From: Desulfobacteraceae bacterium | Lineage (GTDB): Bacteria; Desulfobacterota; DSM-4660; Desulfatiglandales; HGW-15 | Length of the DNA: 12,284 nt | NCBI GenBank assembly: GCA_003819975.1 | Contig: RPPU01000066.1 | Location: forward strand, 1-12,284 | Direction of reading: 5' to 3' | Part shown: piece after piece, positions 1 through 7,122 of the stretch | Layout: every line of letters begins with the position of its first letter | Position numbering within the stretch: the stretch's first letter is position 1 | Notes under the pieces: generated by a model | Databases searched by the model: none | The model's input: the letters and a program-made list of their open reading frames with translations, nothing else | Told to the model about the DNA's origin: nothing | Made by a program: the position numbers and the translations under genes

Positions 1-100
1 AATACCCTCCTTCTATCATTAAAAGGTTTCTCCATCAAAAGCTCCGACACCAAAACCAAGAGAATTCTAAACCCCAATTTATTAAAAGCCAAGCGGTTAA

Positions 101-135
101 ACCGGTTTTGTGCCTTTGCAATCCGGAAAACCGGT
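101..135. other. Inverted repeat downstream of the HEAT-like gene
   Basis: ACCGGTTTT (101-109) and AAAACCGGT (127-135) form a perfect 9-bp inverted repeat around a 17-base loop. A second, shorter hairpin, GCGCGT (158-163) with ACGCGC (172-177), lies between it and the gene end at 193. Both are downstream of the minus-strand HEAT-like gene and could end its transcript, but neither has a clear U-tract on the minus strand. The heptamer AACCGAT is repeated in tandem at 180-193 and runs into the gene's stop codon. The rest of positions 1-192 shows no gene. Confidence 0.35.
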
Positions 136-192
136 ACAACCCCAGATCAGCGAACCGGCGCGTGATCCTTTACGCGCTGAACCGATAACCGA

Positions 193-642
193 TTAATCTT
201 CCATCGGGTCATCCGCCTCCGGCTTTAATAGTTTCTCACCGTAGAAACCTTCTTTTAGTTGCTGAATCGCTTCATTCAGCCATTCTCGGAAATAGATCGA
301 ATCCTTTTCTTTTTTAAAAGGTCTTGCCTTTGCCGCCTCGATGACTTTCACGCAATCCTCCGAGTCCAATACCACCAAACCGTTCAGAGCTTCTTTCCAA
401 ACCAAAGGCGATGGATCATTCAAGGCCGCTGACAGAGCCGGTAAAACGGCGATATCTCGGAATTCCCAAATAATCTCGATCAACAATGCCCTGCGTTGCG
501 GATCCTGCTCATGTTCAAAAGCGGCCGAAAAATACGGAAGCGCAGCAATCCCGAAGTCCATACAAGGCTCATGCGGAAGCCAATACCTATTATCGAGCCG
601 GCTCAGATACCATTCATTAACCTTTTTCTCAAGGTCGTTCAT
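193..642 (-). CDS. HEAT-like repeat protein, 149 aa
   Basis: A small acidic, soluble protein with no signal peptide or membrane segment. Residues about 30-105 have the alternating amphipathic helix pattern of HEAT/PBS-lyase repeats: 'ALPYFSAAFEH', then 'RRALLIEIIWEFRDIAVLPALSAAL', then a turn 'NDPSPLVWKEALNGLVVL', where a D-P at the turn followed by V-W-K-E-A-L is typical. Such repeats are protein-binding scaffolds and similar short proteins often turn up as hypothetical or immunity-like proteins in accessory regions; that link is inference. The ATG at 640-642 has only a weak ribosome site (AATAAG next to the start), and the AT-rich stretch 643-737 probably holds its promoter. It is followed on the same strand by nothing in the window and preceded by the FISUMP gene. 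The HEAT fold is likely; the function is unknown. Confidence 0.75.
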   Translation of the reverse strand: MNDLEKKVNEWYLSRLDNRYWLPHEPCMDFGIAALPYFSAAFEHEQDPQRRALLIEIIWEFRDIAVLPALSAALNDPSPLVWKEALNGLVVLDSEDCVKVIEAAKARPFKKEKDSIYFREWLNEAIQQLKEGFYGEKLLKPEADDPMED

Positions 643-737
643 CTTATTTGCTTTTATTTTAGAAACAAGCTTACTTTATGAATTTAATAATTTTATGTAC
701 GCCGCCTTTGCTTCCCTTTTCAAACTTTCCTGCTTTT

Positions 738-1466
738 TTATTCATCCCTCAACAACCGGACCGAAGAACCGCCGCTCTTTAAACTGAAGAGATCCCTGCC
801 GAGGTCGCCTAAACTATAGTCGAGGTAATAGTAGTATGCGATGGACGCATCGAACTCCGTAGCACTCCACCAGAGAGCGGTGATGCCCCTATGGTCGAAA
901 ACACCATTATCGTCACGAAAACCGGCCGGAAGGGCGGAAAAACCGCTTCTGTTATTCCGTGTCAAGTCGTCACCGATTGCTCCCGGTTTTGTAAAAACGG
1001 ACCAATCGGTCTTTGCCGCCATGGATTTGGCTATCTTATTCTCCGTTTTTGTTCCATCCCAATTATACCCGTTGGCAATTAAGTAACTCTGCAAAATGGC
1101 CCACTCCGCATCCGTCGGCACATGCCAGCCTTTTGGAGCAAGTTTCTTTGTATCAACCGCATACCAGTTATAGAGGGCACCATATTTTTTGATACGATCT
1201 TTATTGGTCGTGTTGTCGTAATAACAATACCCCGGCGTGGTCAATTTTTCCCAGACCGTTTTATCCGTTACCAAGGGGATGGAGGTCCCGTCATTATACT
1301 TCGTGGTTCTCAAATTCTCCACGGTCCATACTTGATTCCCTATCTTTACAGTTGTATAGACATTTCCATCAAGGTCGGTGACGGAACCAGTGTGGTCGTC
1401 TGCGCTTGCCAGGCAGGCGGAGAATAGAAACGCAACAATCAAAGTCTTAATCGTGATGTTTTTCAT
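738..1466 (-). CDS. Secreted FISUMP-domain protein (Fibrobacter succinogenes major paralogous domain)
   Basis: The start chosen is the ATG at 1464-1466, because GGAGG (1471-1475) sits 4 bases upstream; an upstream in-frame ATG at 1485-1487 would add seven residues ahead of the signal peptide and has no better site. The protein (242 aa) begins MKNITIKTLIVAFLFSAC, a signal peptide, with a likely signal peptidase I cut after ASA (before DDH); the FSAC sequence is a poor lipobox, so lipoprotein processing is less likely. The mature part has the FISUMP family marks in order: 'VTDLDGNVYTTVKIGNQVW', then 'ENLRTTKYNDGTSI', 'YGALYNWYAV', 'APKGWHVPTDAEW', 'SGFSALPAGFRDDNG', 'ALWWSATE' and the C-terminal 'GSSVRLLRD'. 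The family is a secreted or cell-surface domain of unknown function, with a fold related to formylglycine-generating-enzyme/C-type-lectin-like proteins. It occurs in large paralog families. The gene is complete and stands alone. Confidence 0.9.
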   Translation of the reverse strand: MKNITIKTLIVAFLFSACLASADDHTGSVTDLDGNVYTTVKIGNQVWTVENLRTTKYNDGTSIPLVTDKTVWEKLTTPGYCYYDNTTNKDRIKKYGALYNWYAVDTKKLAPKGWHVPTDAEWAILQSYLIANGYNWDGTKTENKIAKSMAAKTDWSVFTKPGAIGDDLTRNNRSGFSALPAGFRDDNGVFDHRGITALWWSATEFDASIAYYYYLDYSLGDLGRDLFSLKSGGSSVRLLRDE

Positions 1467-1493
1467 AAAGCCTCCGAAATGGTTCATGACTCA

Positions 1494-1773
1494 TTATGAA
1501 TTACTAATGCCGAACAGCATCTCTATGATGCTTTCTTTGAGGTATGCAAAGCCTTTAGATGTGATCCTGTATTTCTGAAGCCTGCTCTTCGGTAAGCGTG
1601 TTGCCCTCAATGGCGAGCGAGCCTCTGATGGTCCGGATGCGGTTGATCCGGCGCAGGCGCAGGTTGATCGAGGCCTCCTGGAATGCCGCATAACGGCCGA
1701 TGCGTTCGGAAATTTCCGCAATCAAAGAAACAATGGCCGATGAAATTTTAAATGGCGGAACGTATCCCGGCAT
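1494..1773 (-). pseudogene. Relic of a Fic/DOC-family protein (N-terminal segment joined out of frame to another tail)
   Basis: From an ATG at 1771-1773 an open frame encodes 72 residues that end in the typical N-terminal signature of COG3177 Fic proteins: 'ASINLRLRRINRIRTIRG' and then 'SLAIEGNTLTEEQ', which contains the (S/T)xxxE(G/N) inhibitory motif S-LAI-E-G. The frame stops at 1555 just after this motif, with no catalytic HPFxDGNGR core. In another frame the same DNA continues as 'LQKYRITSKGFAYLKES' to a stop at 1494-1496, which resembles the C-terminal wing of a winged-helix domain. The simplest reading is an internal deletion that removed the whole Fic core and joined the two ends out of frame near 1580; that the tail came from the same gene is inference. 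It lies 77 bases downstream of an intact Fic gene on the same strand, but its N-terminus is of a different Fic subfamily, so it is not a simple partial duplication. Confidence 0.7.
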
Positions 1774-1850
1774 TCCTGAACCTCTTCATATTAATAAGAC
1801 ACTTTTAAATTTCTTTGTGCCTCAGCAACTTTGTGTGAAACCTGTCTTCT

Positions 1851-2978
1851 TCAAAAAACCAACTGATACCGGCTGGCCGCGCCTTGACCCAACTTCTGAA
1901 TAAACTGCTTTTCGCTTAAAATTCGTAATGCGTATTGGATCGTGCGCCGCGGTAATCCGGTTTCCTGCTCGATTTCCCTGACCGCCAAACGTTTTTCCGG
2001 ACTGGCTTTAAAAGCATCCAGAACCGCCAGGCCGCTTTCCGGTAATTGCTGCAAAGCGGCGTAACGCCGGCGGTAGAGATCGATATCCCCCAAGGAAGCG
2101 CGCAACACCTTGATGAAAAACCAGGCTATGGGTTCCAGATCGTATTCAAGAGAATCGGAATGGAATGTGCCGTCCGAGCACTTGTGTAAGGTCGCATAAT
2201 AAAGCGCACGGTTTTGTTCAATGTAGCGGTCCAAGGCCAGGTAGGGGATAAGCGTCGTCAGGTATTGATCGTCTGCTTGCAGCAGGATTAACAAAAACAG
2301 CGCCCGGCCCAGCCGGCCGTTGCCGTCCTCAAAGGGATGAATCGCCAAAAAACGAAACACAAACTCGACGACAACCAGCAAAGGCCAGGTATCTTCATGA
2401 ATACTTTGCCGATACCATTGCACCAAATCCGCCATGGCCGTCTCGGTCTGAATGCCGGGCGGCGCCGGATCGAGCACCACCCGTTTTTCGCCCGTGTCGT
2501 GATCGAATGAAACCACCTGGTTGGAGACGGTTTTATACCCACCCGCATGATTTTGCGCCGCAGGATAATAGCGCAATAATTCGTGATGCAACCCCCTGAT
2601 GATTGTTTCGGTTATGGGAAAAAGTTCTTTAGCCTGCAAATAAACGGTTGTTAAGACTTGCCGGCAGCCCGCGACCTCCTCAATGCTGCGTTCCCGGTCT
2701 TTGGAAAGTTTGTCCAGGATAAAAGCCTTTTTTTCTTCAAAAACGCCCGGCTTACCGTCCCTGAAAAGCGTGGTGTCCAACCACTCGACTTCCCGGTCCG
2801 TCAGCACGGCGTTTTCAATGCGGGTTGAAGCGCCCACGTTGCTGATCAAGGCGAATCGGTTCAGAAAACTGGCCTCCTCTGCAGATAGCCCCTCCAAACC
2901 CAGGGCGGTTTTTATGCAGGTCTCCTGCAGAAGCCTCAGTTCCTTTTCCAACTTTGAGCTGGGTTTGAATGAAAGCAT
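1851..2978 (-). CDS. Fic-family protein adenylyltransferase with C-terminal winged helix
   Basis: Fic enzymes transfer AMP (or another nucleotide moiety) from ATP onto a hydroxyl side chain of a target protein. The start chosen is the ATG at 2976-2978, with AAAGGAA (2984-2990) 5 bases upstream; a TTG one codon earlier is possible. In numbering from that TTG (376 aa), the catalytic motif is H215-P-F-E-D-G-N-G-R-L-G-R226, a complete HxFx(D/E)GNGRxxR with the general base His215. An N-terminal S52-TRI-E56-N57 matches the class II inhibitory motif (S/T)xxxE(G/N), so the enzyme is probably self-restrained by Glu56. The flap region lies around residues 148-165 ('GGYKTVSNQVVSFDHDTG'). Residues about 315-375 form a helix-turn-helix/winged helix ('AVREIEQETGLPRRTIQYAL'), as in many stand-alone Fic proteins. 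No antitoxin partner gene is adjacent. The palindromic site at 3014-3037 lies just upstream and may be bound by this protein's own winged helix (inference). Confidence 0.93.
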   Translation of the reverse strand: MLSFKPSSKLEKELRLLQETCIKTALGLEGLSAEEASFLNRFALISNVGASTRIENAVLTDREVEWLDTTLFRDGKPGVFEEKKAFILDKLSKDRERSIEEVAGCRQVLTTVYLQAKELFPITETIIRGLHHELLRYYPAAQNHAGGYKTVSNQVVSFDHDTGEKRVVLDPAPPGIQTETAMADLVQWYRQSIHEDTWPLLVVVEFVFRFLAIHPFEDGNGRLGRALFLLILLQADDQYLTTLIPYLALDRYIEQNRALYYATLHKCSDGTFHSDSLEYDLEPIAWFFIKVLRASLGDIDLYRRRYAALQQLPESGLAVLDAFKASPEKRLAVREIEQETGLPRRTIQYALRILSEKQFIQKLGQGAASRYQLVF

Positions 2979-3013
2979 CAAAATTCCTTTTTAATAATTT
3001 CATCCATACTGCC

Positions 3014-3037
3014 ATATTGCGCAATATTGCGCAATAT
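3014..3037. promoter_or_regulatory. 24-bp perfect palindrome with two TTGCGCAA cores, candidate operator for the fic gene
   Basis: The octamer TTGCGCAA occurs twice, at 3017-3024 and 3027-3034, exactly 10 bases apart so both face the same side of the helix. With flanking ATA/TAT the whole segment is a perfect 24-bp palindrome. A third partial copy, ATTGCGC, lies at 3051-3057. The site is 36 bases upstream of the fic ATG in an AT-rich stretch, the expected place for an operator over or just downstream of the promoter. Dyad architecture with 10-bp phasing is typical of cooperative dimer binding. The binding protein is not known from sequence. Confidence 0.65.
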
Positions 3038-3623
3038 GTTTATTGTTTGAATTGCGCTATTTTACCTATTTATTTATTAATAAAAACGATATGTTGTTTA
3101 AAAAATAAGTTCCGGGATGACTTCAGGAGCGACTTCCATCGGGGTTGTAGCTATTGTCTTAACAGAATTTATCGGCGCTGTGAACCACCGGCTTGTGATA
3201 ATCCAACGCTTTTTCAATAGCTTCTTCCCAACCGGAAGATGTTTTGATATGAGGAAAAATCATCTTGATAAATTGAATTTTTTAAATTGAAATCTGACTC
3301 GATGCCAACTTGATGAAATTATTTATAATTTCTTACTGAGCGATCTTCAGCTAAATTAAACAAATCTAAGATAACATATTTTTTTTATAACCTTATTGCA
3401 ATAAAAGAATCTAAATGTTTTTTCGAGAGGATCAAAAAAACATGAATTCCGGCCAGAGCGCCGGAATAAGTTCGGACGATCGTAAGTCAATAGACTTGTT
3501 AATTTTTGCTTATCGACAATCTTTTGTCGATATTTTGTAATAAGAAGCCTATCTGGTCATGTCCGCCCAACATGGTTAAAACCGGATCATCCTTGAATTT
3601 ATATAATAAGCTTTTCCTGTTCT
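3038..3623. other. Long AT-rich non-coding stretch with two hairpins
   Basis: No convincing gene is seen here. Positions 3260-3440 are very AT-rich. Two clean hairpins stand out: ATTCCGGC / GCCGGAAT (3446-3453 and 3460-3467, 6-base loop) and TATCGACAA / TTGTCGATA (3511-3519 and 3524-3532, 4-base loop). The second lies downstream of the minus-strand thioesterase gene, but neither is followed by a long T-run on either strand, so I do not call them terminators. A 32-codon frame (3442-3540, plus strand) spans both hairpins and has no recognisable content. The upstream part would hold the fic promoter. Confidence 0.4.
3159..3263 (-). other. Possible small ORF or gene fragment, 34 aa
   Basis: An ATG at 3261-3263 opens a 34-residue frame ending at a TAA at 3159-3161. 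The peptide includes 'KTSSGWEEAIEKAL', which recalls the N-terminal 'TSxxSWEEAIxxAL' of dodecin-like flavin-binding proteins, but the next segment ('DYHKPVVHSADKFC') does not follow that family and the length is about half of a dodecin. There is no clear ribosome site. It may be the remnant of a decayed gene or chance; I do not assign a function. Confidence 0.2.
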
Positions 3624-4049
3624 TTAAAAAGATTCCAAAAACGGAACCGGCTCGTCCTTACGATACACCAAGGCCTGGCAGACCGCGACCTGGCCTTCCG
3701 GATCGCTGACCGTAATGGTGTAGGAAGCGGTACGCTTGGTCCGGTGGATTTCCTTGGATTCGGAGACCAGGATCGTGTTCTTCTTGGGCGGTTTCATGTA
3801 AGTGACATTCATGTTCAGGGCCACGGCCACGCGATCATGGCTGTTGGAAGATATCTCAAATGCTTCATCGATCAGTGAAAAAATTGCGCCGCCGTGCGCC
3901 ATGCCGTAGATATTATCCATTTCCGCGGTATACTCCATTTCGCAGCGGGCATAGCCTTCCGAAACTTCTATTAAGCGAATCTTAAGGAGCTGAGCATAGG
4001 GTTCTTTATCCACTTTTTTAAAATACAACTCTTTTCGTCGATCTTCCAT
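3624..4049 (-). CDS. PaaI/YdiI-type hotdog-fold acyl-CoA thioesterase
   Basis: Hotdog thioesterases hydrolyse acyl-CoA thioesters in the cytosol; this subfamily often acts on aromatic or dead-end CoA esters. From the ATG at 4047-4049 the protein has 141 aa, the usual length. The family signature is complete: 'NIYGMAHGGAIFSLIDEAFE' with H52-G-G and Asp61, followed by 'SSNSHDRVAVALNMNVTYMKP', the standard strand pairing segment, and a C-terminal 'ASYTITVSDPEGQVAVCQALVYRK'-type strand (residues about 108-131). A TTG at 4080-4082 would add 11 unconserved residues; I prefer the ATG, though its GGAG is about 14 bases away, so the start is not secure. It follows the HIT gene on the same strand after an 84-base gap (51 to the TTG) and may be co-transcribed with it. 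The true substrate cannot be read from sequence. Confidence 0.88.
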   Translation of the reverse strand: MEDRRKELYFKKVDKEPYAQLLKIRLIEVSEGYARCEMEYTAEMDNIYGMAHGGAIFSLIDEAFEISSNSHDRVAVALNMNVTYMKPPKKNTILVSESKEIHRTKRTASYTITVSDPEGQVAVCQALVYRKDEPVPFLESF

Positions 4050-4133
4050 TTTCGTTGTTTTTTCTCCGAATGAGGGTTGCAATAAAAAATGTCACCACTA
4101 AGACTCAAAGACTCTATGTTTTGAAATACCGAC

Positions 4134-4556
4134 TCAGAGTACTTTTCGTATTTGCTCGGCAGCCGTATCAAGTTCCGTACGGGTCGATTTTTTGAAAAAT
4201 GCCGGTCCGAACTTGAGGTCAAAACCATCTCCCCGATAACGCGGAAACACGTGCAAATGAACGTGAAAAACTTCCTGGGTTGCGGCCTCGCCGTCGGCTA
4301 AAAACAAATTCACGCCTTCACACTTTATACCACTCTCCCGCAAAGCCTGGGCCAAGCGCTGGGCCGTCCGGAACATCTGAGCCCCGGTTTCCGGTTCCAG
4401 CTCGGACAAAAACGCGGCATGCCGATTGGGCACAATCAAGATATGTCCGGGATTGATCGGTTGAATATCCATAAATGCCGTACACAGCTCGTCCTGATAA
4501 ACTCGGCTGGCCGGCAATCGGCCTTCCAAAATATTGCAAAAAATGCACGTGCTCAT
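4134..4556 (-). CDS. HIT-family nucleotide hydrolase/transferase
   Basis: HIT proteins hydrolyse nucleoside phosphoramidates, dinucleoside polyphosphates and related compounds through a nucleotidyl-histidine intermediate. The 140-aa protein is of full length for the Hint/HIT group. The catalytic HxHxHx motif is H98-V-H100-L-H102-V, in 'EVFHVHLHVFPRY'. Cys4 and Cys7 (CIFC) with His46 form the usual structural zinc site. Also present are the 'FMDIQPINPGHILIVPNRH' segment near residues 28-46 and N83 in 'GVNLFLADGEAA'. The ATG at 4554-4556 is preceded by GAGGAA with good spacing. It is first in a probable two-gene unit with the thioesterase and is divergent from the fluoride riboswitch at 4771. 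It is likely a housekeeping gene. Confidence 0.93.
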   Translation of the reverse strand: MSTCIFCNILEGRLPASRVYQDELCTAFMDIQPINPGHILIVPNRHAAFLSELEPETGAQMFRTAQRLAQALRESGIKCEGVNLFLADGEAATQEVFHVHLHVFPRYRGDGFDLKFGPAFFKKSTRTELDTAAEQIRKVL

Positions 4557-4733
4557 GAGTTAGTTTCCTCGTTTAAAACTCTATTCAATTTTCTGAAATA
4601 TTCCGCTTAACAACATCTCATTAAGAATCACGGCTATTCTATCGGTTTTTTAAAATAAATTCCATGTTCTAATTTGCTAGGTTTTTACTGTAGTTTATAA
4701 AAATTTCCGGCCTATAAAAACCCGTGAATCGCC

Positions 4734-4763
4734 TTGACATTTCATGTCTTATCCATCTATATT
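4734..4763 (+). promoter_or_regulatory. Sigma-70-type promoter of the first fluoride riboswitch
   Basis: TTGACA (4734-4739, perfect -35) and TATATT (4758-4763, close to TATAAT) are separated by 18 bases. The expected start of transcription is about 4770, which is exactly where the fluoride aptamer begins. This placement supports both calls. Confidence 0.85.
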
Positions 4764-4770
4764 CCCGGGT

Positions 4771-4834
4771 AGGCGATGAAGTCCGCCTTTGACCGCCCTC
4801 CTCTTGCGAGATAAGGGCTGATGACTTCTACCTC
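4771..4834 (+). promoter_or_regulatory. Fluoride riboswitch (crcB motif) aptamer, upstream of the ATPase-enolase unit
   Basis: This RNA binds a fluoride ion through magnesium ions and controls the downstream genes. It matches the crcB-motif pattern: stem P1 GGCG (4772-4775) / CGCC (4784-4787), with loop AUGAAGUC; stem P2 GCCCU (4795-4799) / AGGGC (4814-4818); then the invariant-type CUGAUGA at 4818-4824. The pseudoknot is perfect: GAAGUC (4778-4783) in the P1 loop is the exact complement of GACUUC (4823-4828). The 3' tail UACC is also standard. The P2 loop (14 bases) is longer than in the shortest examples. The aptamer directly follows a strong promoter and is followed by an expression platform (4825-4903). 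I am confident of the class from primary and secondary structure; no covariance search was run. Confidence 0.95.
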
Positions 4835-4846
4835 AGATCGTGATTT

Positions 4847-4903
4847 GGGGTAGGAGATCTAAGATACCTACCCCACCTTGAATTCCGGGTGGGTTTTGTT
4901 TTT
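4847..4903 (+). terminator. Riboswitch 1 expression platform: antiterminator and intrinsic terminator
   Basis: The terminator is CCCACC (4872-4877) / GGTGGG (4888-4893), followed by TTTTGTTTTT (4894-4903). An antiterminator, GGGGTAGG (4847-4854) / CCTACCCC (4867-4874), overlaps the first bases of the terminator arm, so both cannot form. The same GGGGUAGGAG (4847-4856) can instead pair over 10 positions (with three G-U pairs) with CUUCUACCUC (4825-4834), which includes the pseudoknot's 3' strand. Inferred logic: fluoride locks the pseudoknot, frees GGGGUAGG to form the antiterminator, and transcription proceeds. Confidence 0.8.
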
Positions 4904-4904
4904 C

Positions 4905-4946
4905 ATGCCCTGCAAGGCTCCTGCCCGGCAGGGCATTTTTTATTTG
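4905..4946 (+). terminator. Second intrinsic terminator between riboswitch 1 and the ATPase gene
   Basis: ATGCCCTGC (4905-4913) and GCAGGGCAT (4928-4936) form a perfect 9-bp GC-rich stem with a 14-base loop, followed by TTTTT-A-TTT. It looks like a strong factor-independent terminator on the plus strand and lies only one base after the T-run of the riboswitch terminator. The riboswitch as drawn does not disrupt it. The genes downstream must be reached by readthrough, by antitermination not seen here, or by another promoter in 4947-5010, where I see none of good quality. Confidence 0.75.
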
Positions 4947-5022
4947 AAAAGGCAAGAGGGTGTGGATTTTTATCCTATATCGGAAATTGATTTTTGGATA
5001 ATCGTTCACAAGGTGTAATCCA

Positions 5023-5664
5023 TTGTACTTTATAGGCCGTGAAAGAGAAATAAGCCGTATCAACCGGTCGTTAAGCCGGGGGAAAAACATCGTGGTGACC
5101 GGGAAATACGGGGTCGGGAAAACGGCCTTGAGCAAACGCGTTACCGAAATCAACGCCGAGAAATGGCGTTTTCTCTTTGCCGATTTTTCTCAGACCCCGG
5201 CCAAGGTCTGTCACGATCTTTTGGCGAGATTGCCTTATAAAAAGAAAGCCAAAGGTCGGCCCAAATATCTGGCCTATAAGCAACGCCGGTCCTTGCTCGG
5301 CAATCTGGCGGAAAAGGACTCGCTCCGTTTTGTGCTGGTGCTGGACGACCTTGGAAAATTGACGCCCCAAAAAATGAACCTGATCCGCTGGCTGGTTTGG
5401 GAAAAGCGTTTTCTTTTCATTATCATCACGGAACGATTTTTGGACCCGGATGATTTTACTCTTTTGCGCGCGTGTCTCTATCCTTGCTTGCGGATCGACC
5501 TGCAAAATCTCGGGGAAAAAAAAGCGGTCGAATTTCTCCGGCACTTTTCAGATCAGCACGGGCTTAACTGGACCGCTAATCATATTCGTATGCTGGCAAC
5601 GGCCGCCAAAGGTTATCCTTTGGGTATGAAAGATTTTGTGATACAAGAACTTAAAAAAACCTAA
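5023..5664 (+). CDS. Small AAA-type (AAA_16 / ORC-Cdc6-like) P-loop ATPase under fluoride-riboswitch control
   Basis: A 213-aa single-domain ATPase. It starts at TTG 5023-5025 with AAGGTG (5010-5015) 7 bases upstream, and the family's N-terminal box 'FIGREREISRI' begins at residue 3, so nothing is missing in front. Walker A is G27-KYGVG-K33-T34, Walker B is 'FVLVLDDL' with D108-D109, and a sensor-1-like strand 'LFIIITER' follows at 131-138. The end, 'AAKGYPLGMKDFVIQEL', resembles the lid of ORC/STAND-type ATPases. No fused sensor, DNA-binding or effector domain is present; it is much shorter than STAND or ORC proteins. A basic segment (residues 73-89, rich in K and R) lies between the Walker motifs. 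It is the first gene after fluoride riboswitch 1 and ends 18 bases before enolase, so the two are an operon. Function is unknown; a partner protein is likely needed. Confidence 0.85.
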   Translation: MYFIGREREISRINRSLSRGKNIVVTGKYGVGKTALSKRVTEINAEKWRFLFADFSQTPAKVCHDLLARLPYKKKAKGRPKYLAYKQRRSLLGNLAEKDSLRFVLVLDDLGKLTPQKMNLIRWLVWEKRFLFIIITERFLDPDDFTLLRACLYPCLRIDLQNLGEKKAVEFLRHFSDQHGLNWTANHIRMLATAAKGYPLGMKDFVIQELKKT

Positions 5665-6963
<1,299 letters not shown>

Positions 6964-7023
6964 AAAACCCGAGTATCCGGCGATTCCGGCTTATGGCCAA
7001 GCCTCTTCTTGAGAAGTTTTTCC

Positions 7024-7057
7024 TTGCCATCTAAAAGGGTTTTTGCAATTCTTTAAT
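7024..7057 (+). promoter_or_regulatory. Weak candidate promoter for riboswitch 2
   Basis: TTTAAT (7052-7057) is placed so that transcription would begin at about 7064-7065, the first base of the aptamer, as in riboswitch 1. The matching -35 is poor: TTGCCA (7024-7029) is 22 bases away, too far, and the correctly spaced hexamer is unlike consensus. Transcription from the enolase unit may instead run through into riboswitch 2, since only a weak hairpin (CTTC-TTGA-GAAG-TTTTT near 7006-7021) separates them. Confidence 0.35.
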
Positions 7058-7064
7058 AAATTTT

Positions 7065-7112
7065 GGGGATGGAGTCCCCCGCAAATGCCTGAATCAGGCT
7101 GATGACTCCTGC
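7065..7112 (+). promoter_or_regulatory. Fluoride riboswitch (crcB motif) aptamer, upstream of the GTPase-MFS unit
   Basis: A compact example of the class. P1 is GGGG (7065-7068) / CCCC (7077-7080), with loop AUGGAGUC. P2 is GCCU (7087-7090) / AGGC (7096-7099), with loop GAAUC. The CUGAUGA run is at 7099-7105. The pseudoknot is perfect: GGAGUC (7071-7076) with GACUCC (7104-7109). The overall size, about 48 bases, is close to the minimal structurally solved aptamers. Its sequence differs from riboswitch 1 in every stem while the pairing is kept, which is compensatory change and strong support for a real structured RNA. It is not a recent duplicate of the first. Confidence 0.95.
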
Positions 7113-7122
7113 TAAAAAAAAC

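Noticed and set aside
341..787. A 148-residue plus-strand frame
   Set aside because: It is antisense to the HEAT-like gene and the end of the FISUMP gene, and is low-complexity with no recognisable content.
1851..2978. Fic gene considered as half of a toxin-antitoxin pair
   Set aside because: The inhibitory motif is inside the same protein (S52-TRI-E56-N57) and no small antitoxin gene lies next to it, so a class I pair is not supported.
3511..3532. Hairpin considered as terminator for the thioesterase transcript
   Set aside because: The stem is AT-rich and no U-tract follows it on the minus strand, and it is about 90 bases beyond the stop codon.
3442..3540. A 32-codon plus-strand frame with a GAGAGG upstream
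   Set aside because: It runs through two hairpins and has no similarity that I recognise; GAGAGG is too far from the ATG (11 bases) to carry the call.
5071..5544. A 157-residue minus-strand frame opposite the AAA ATPase
   Set aside because: The plus frame has Walker A, Walker B and a ribosome site; the minus frame has none of these and no domain.
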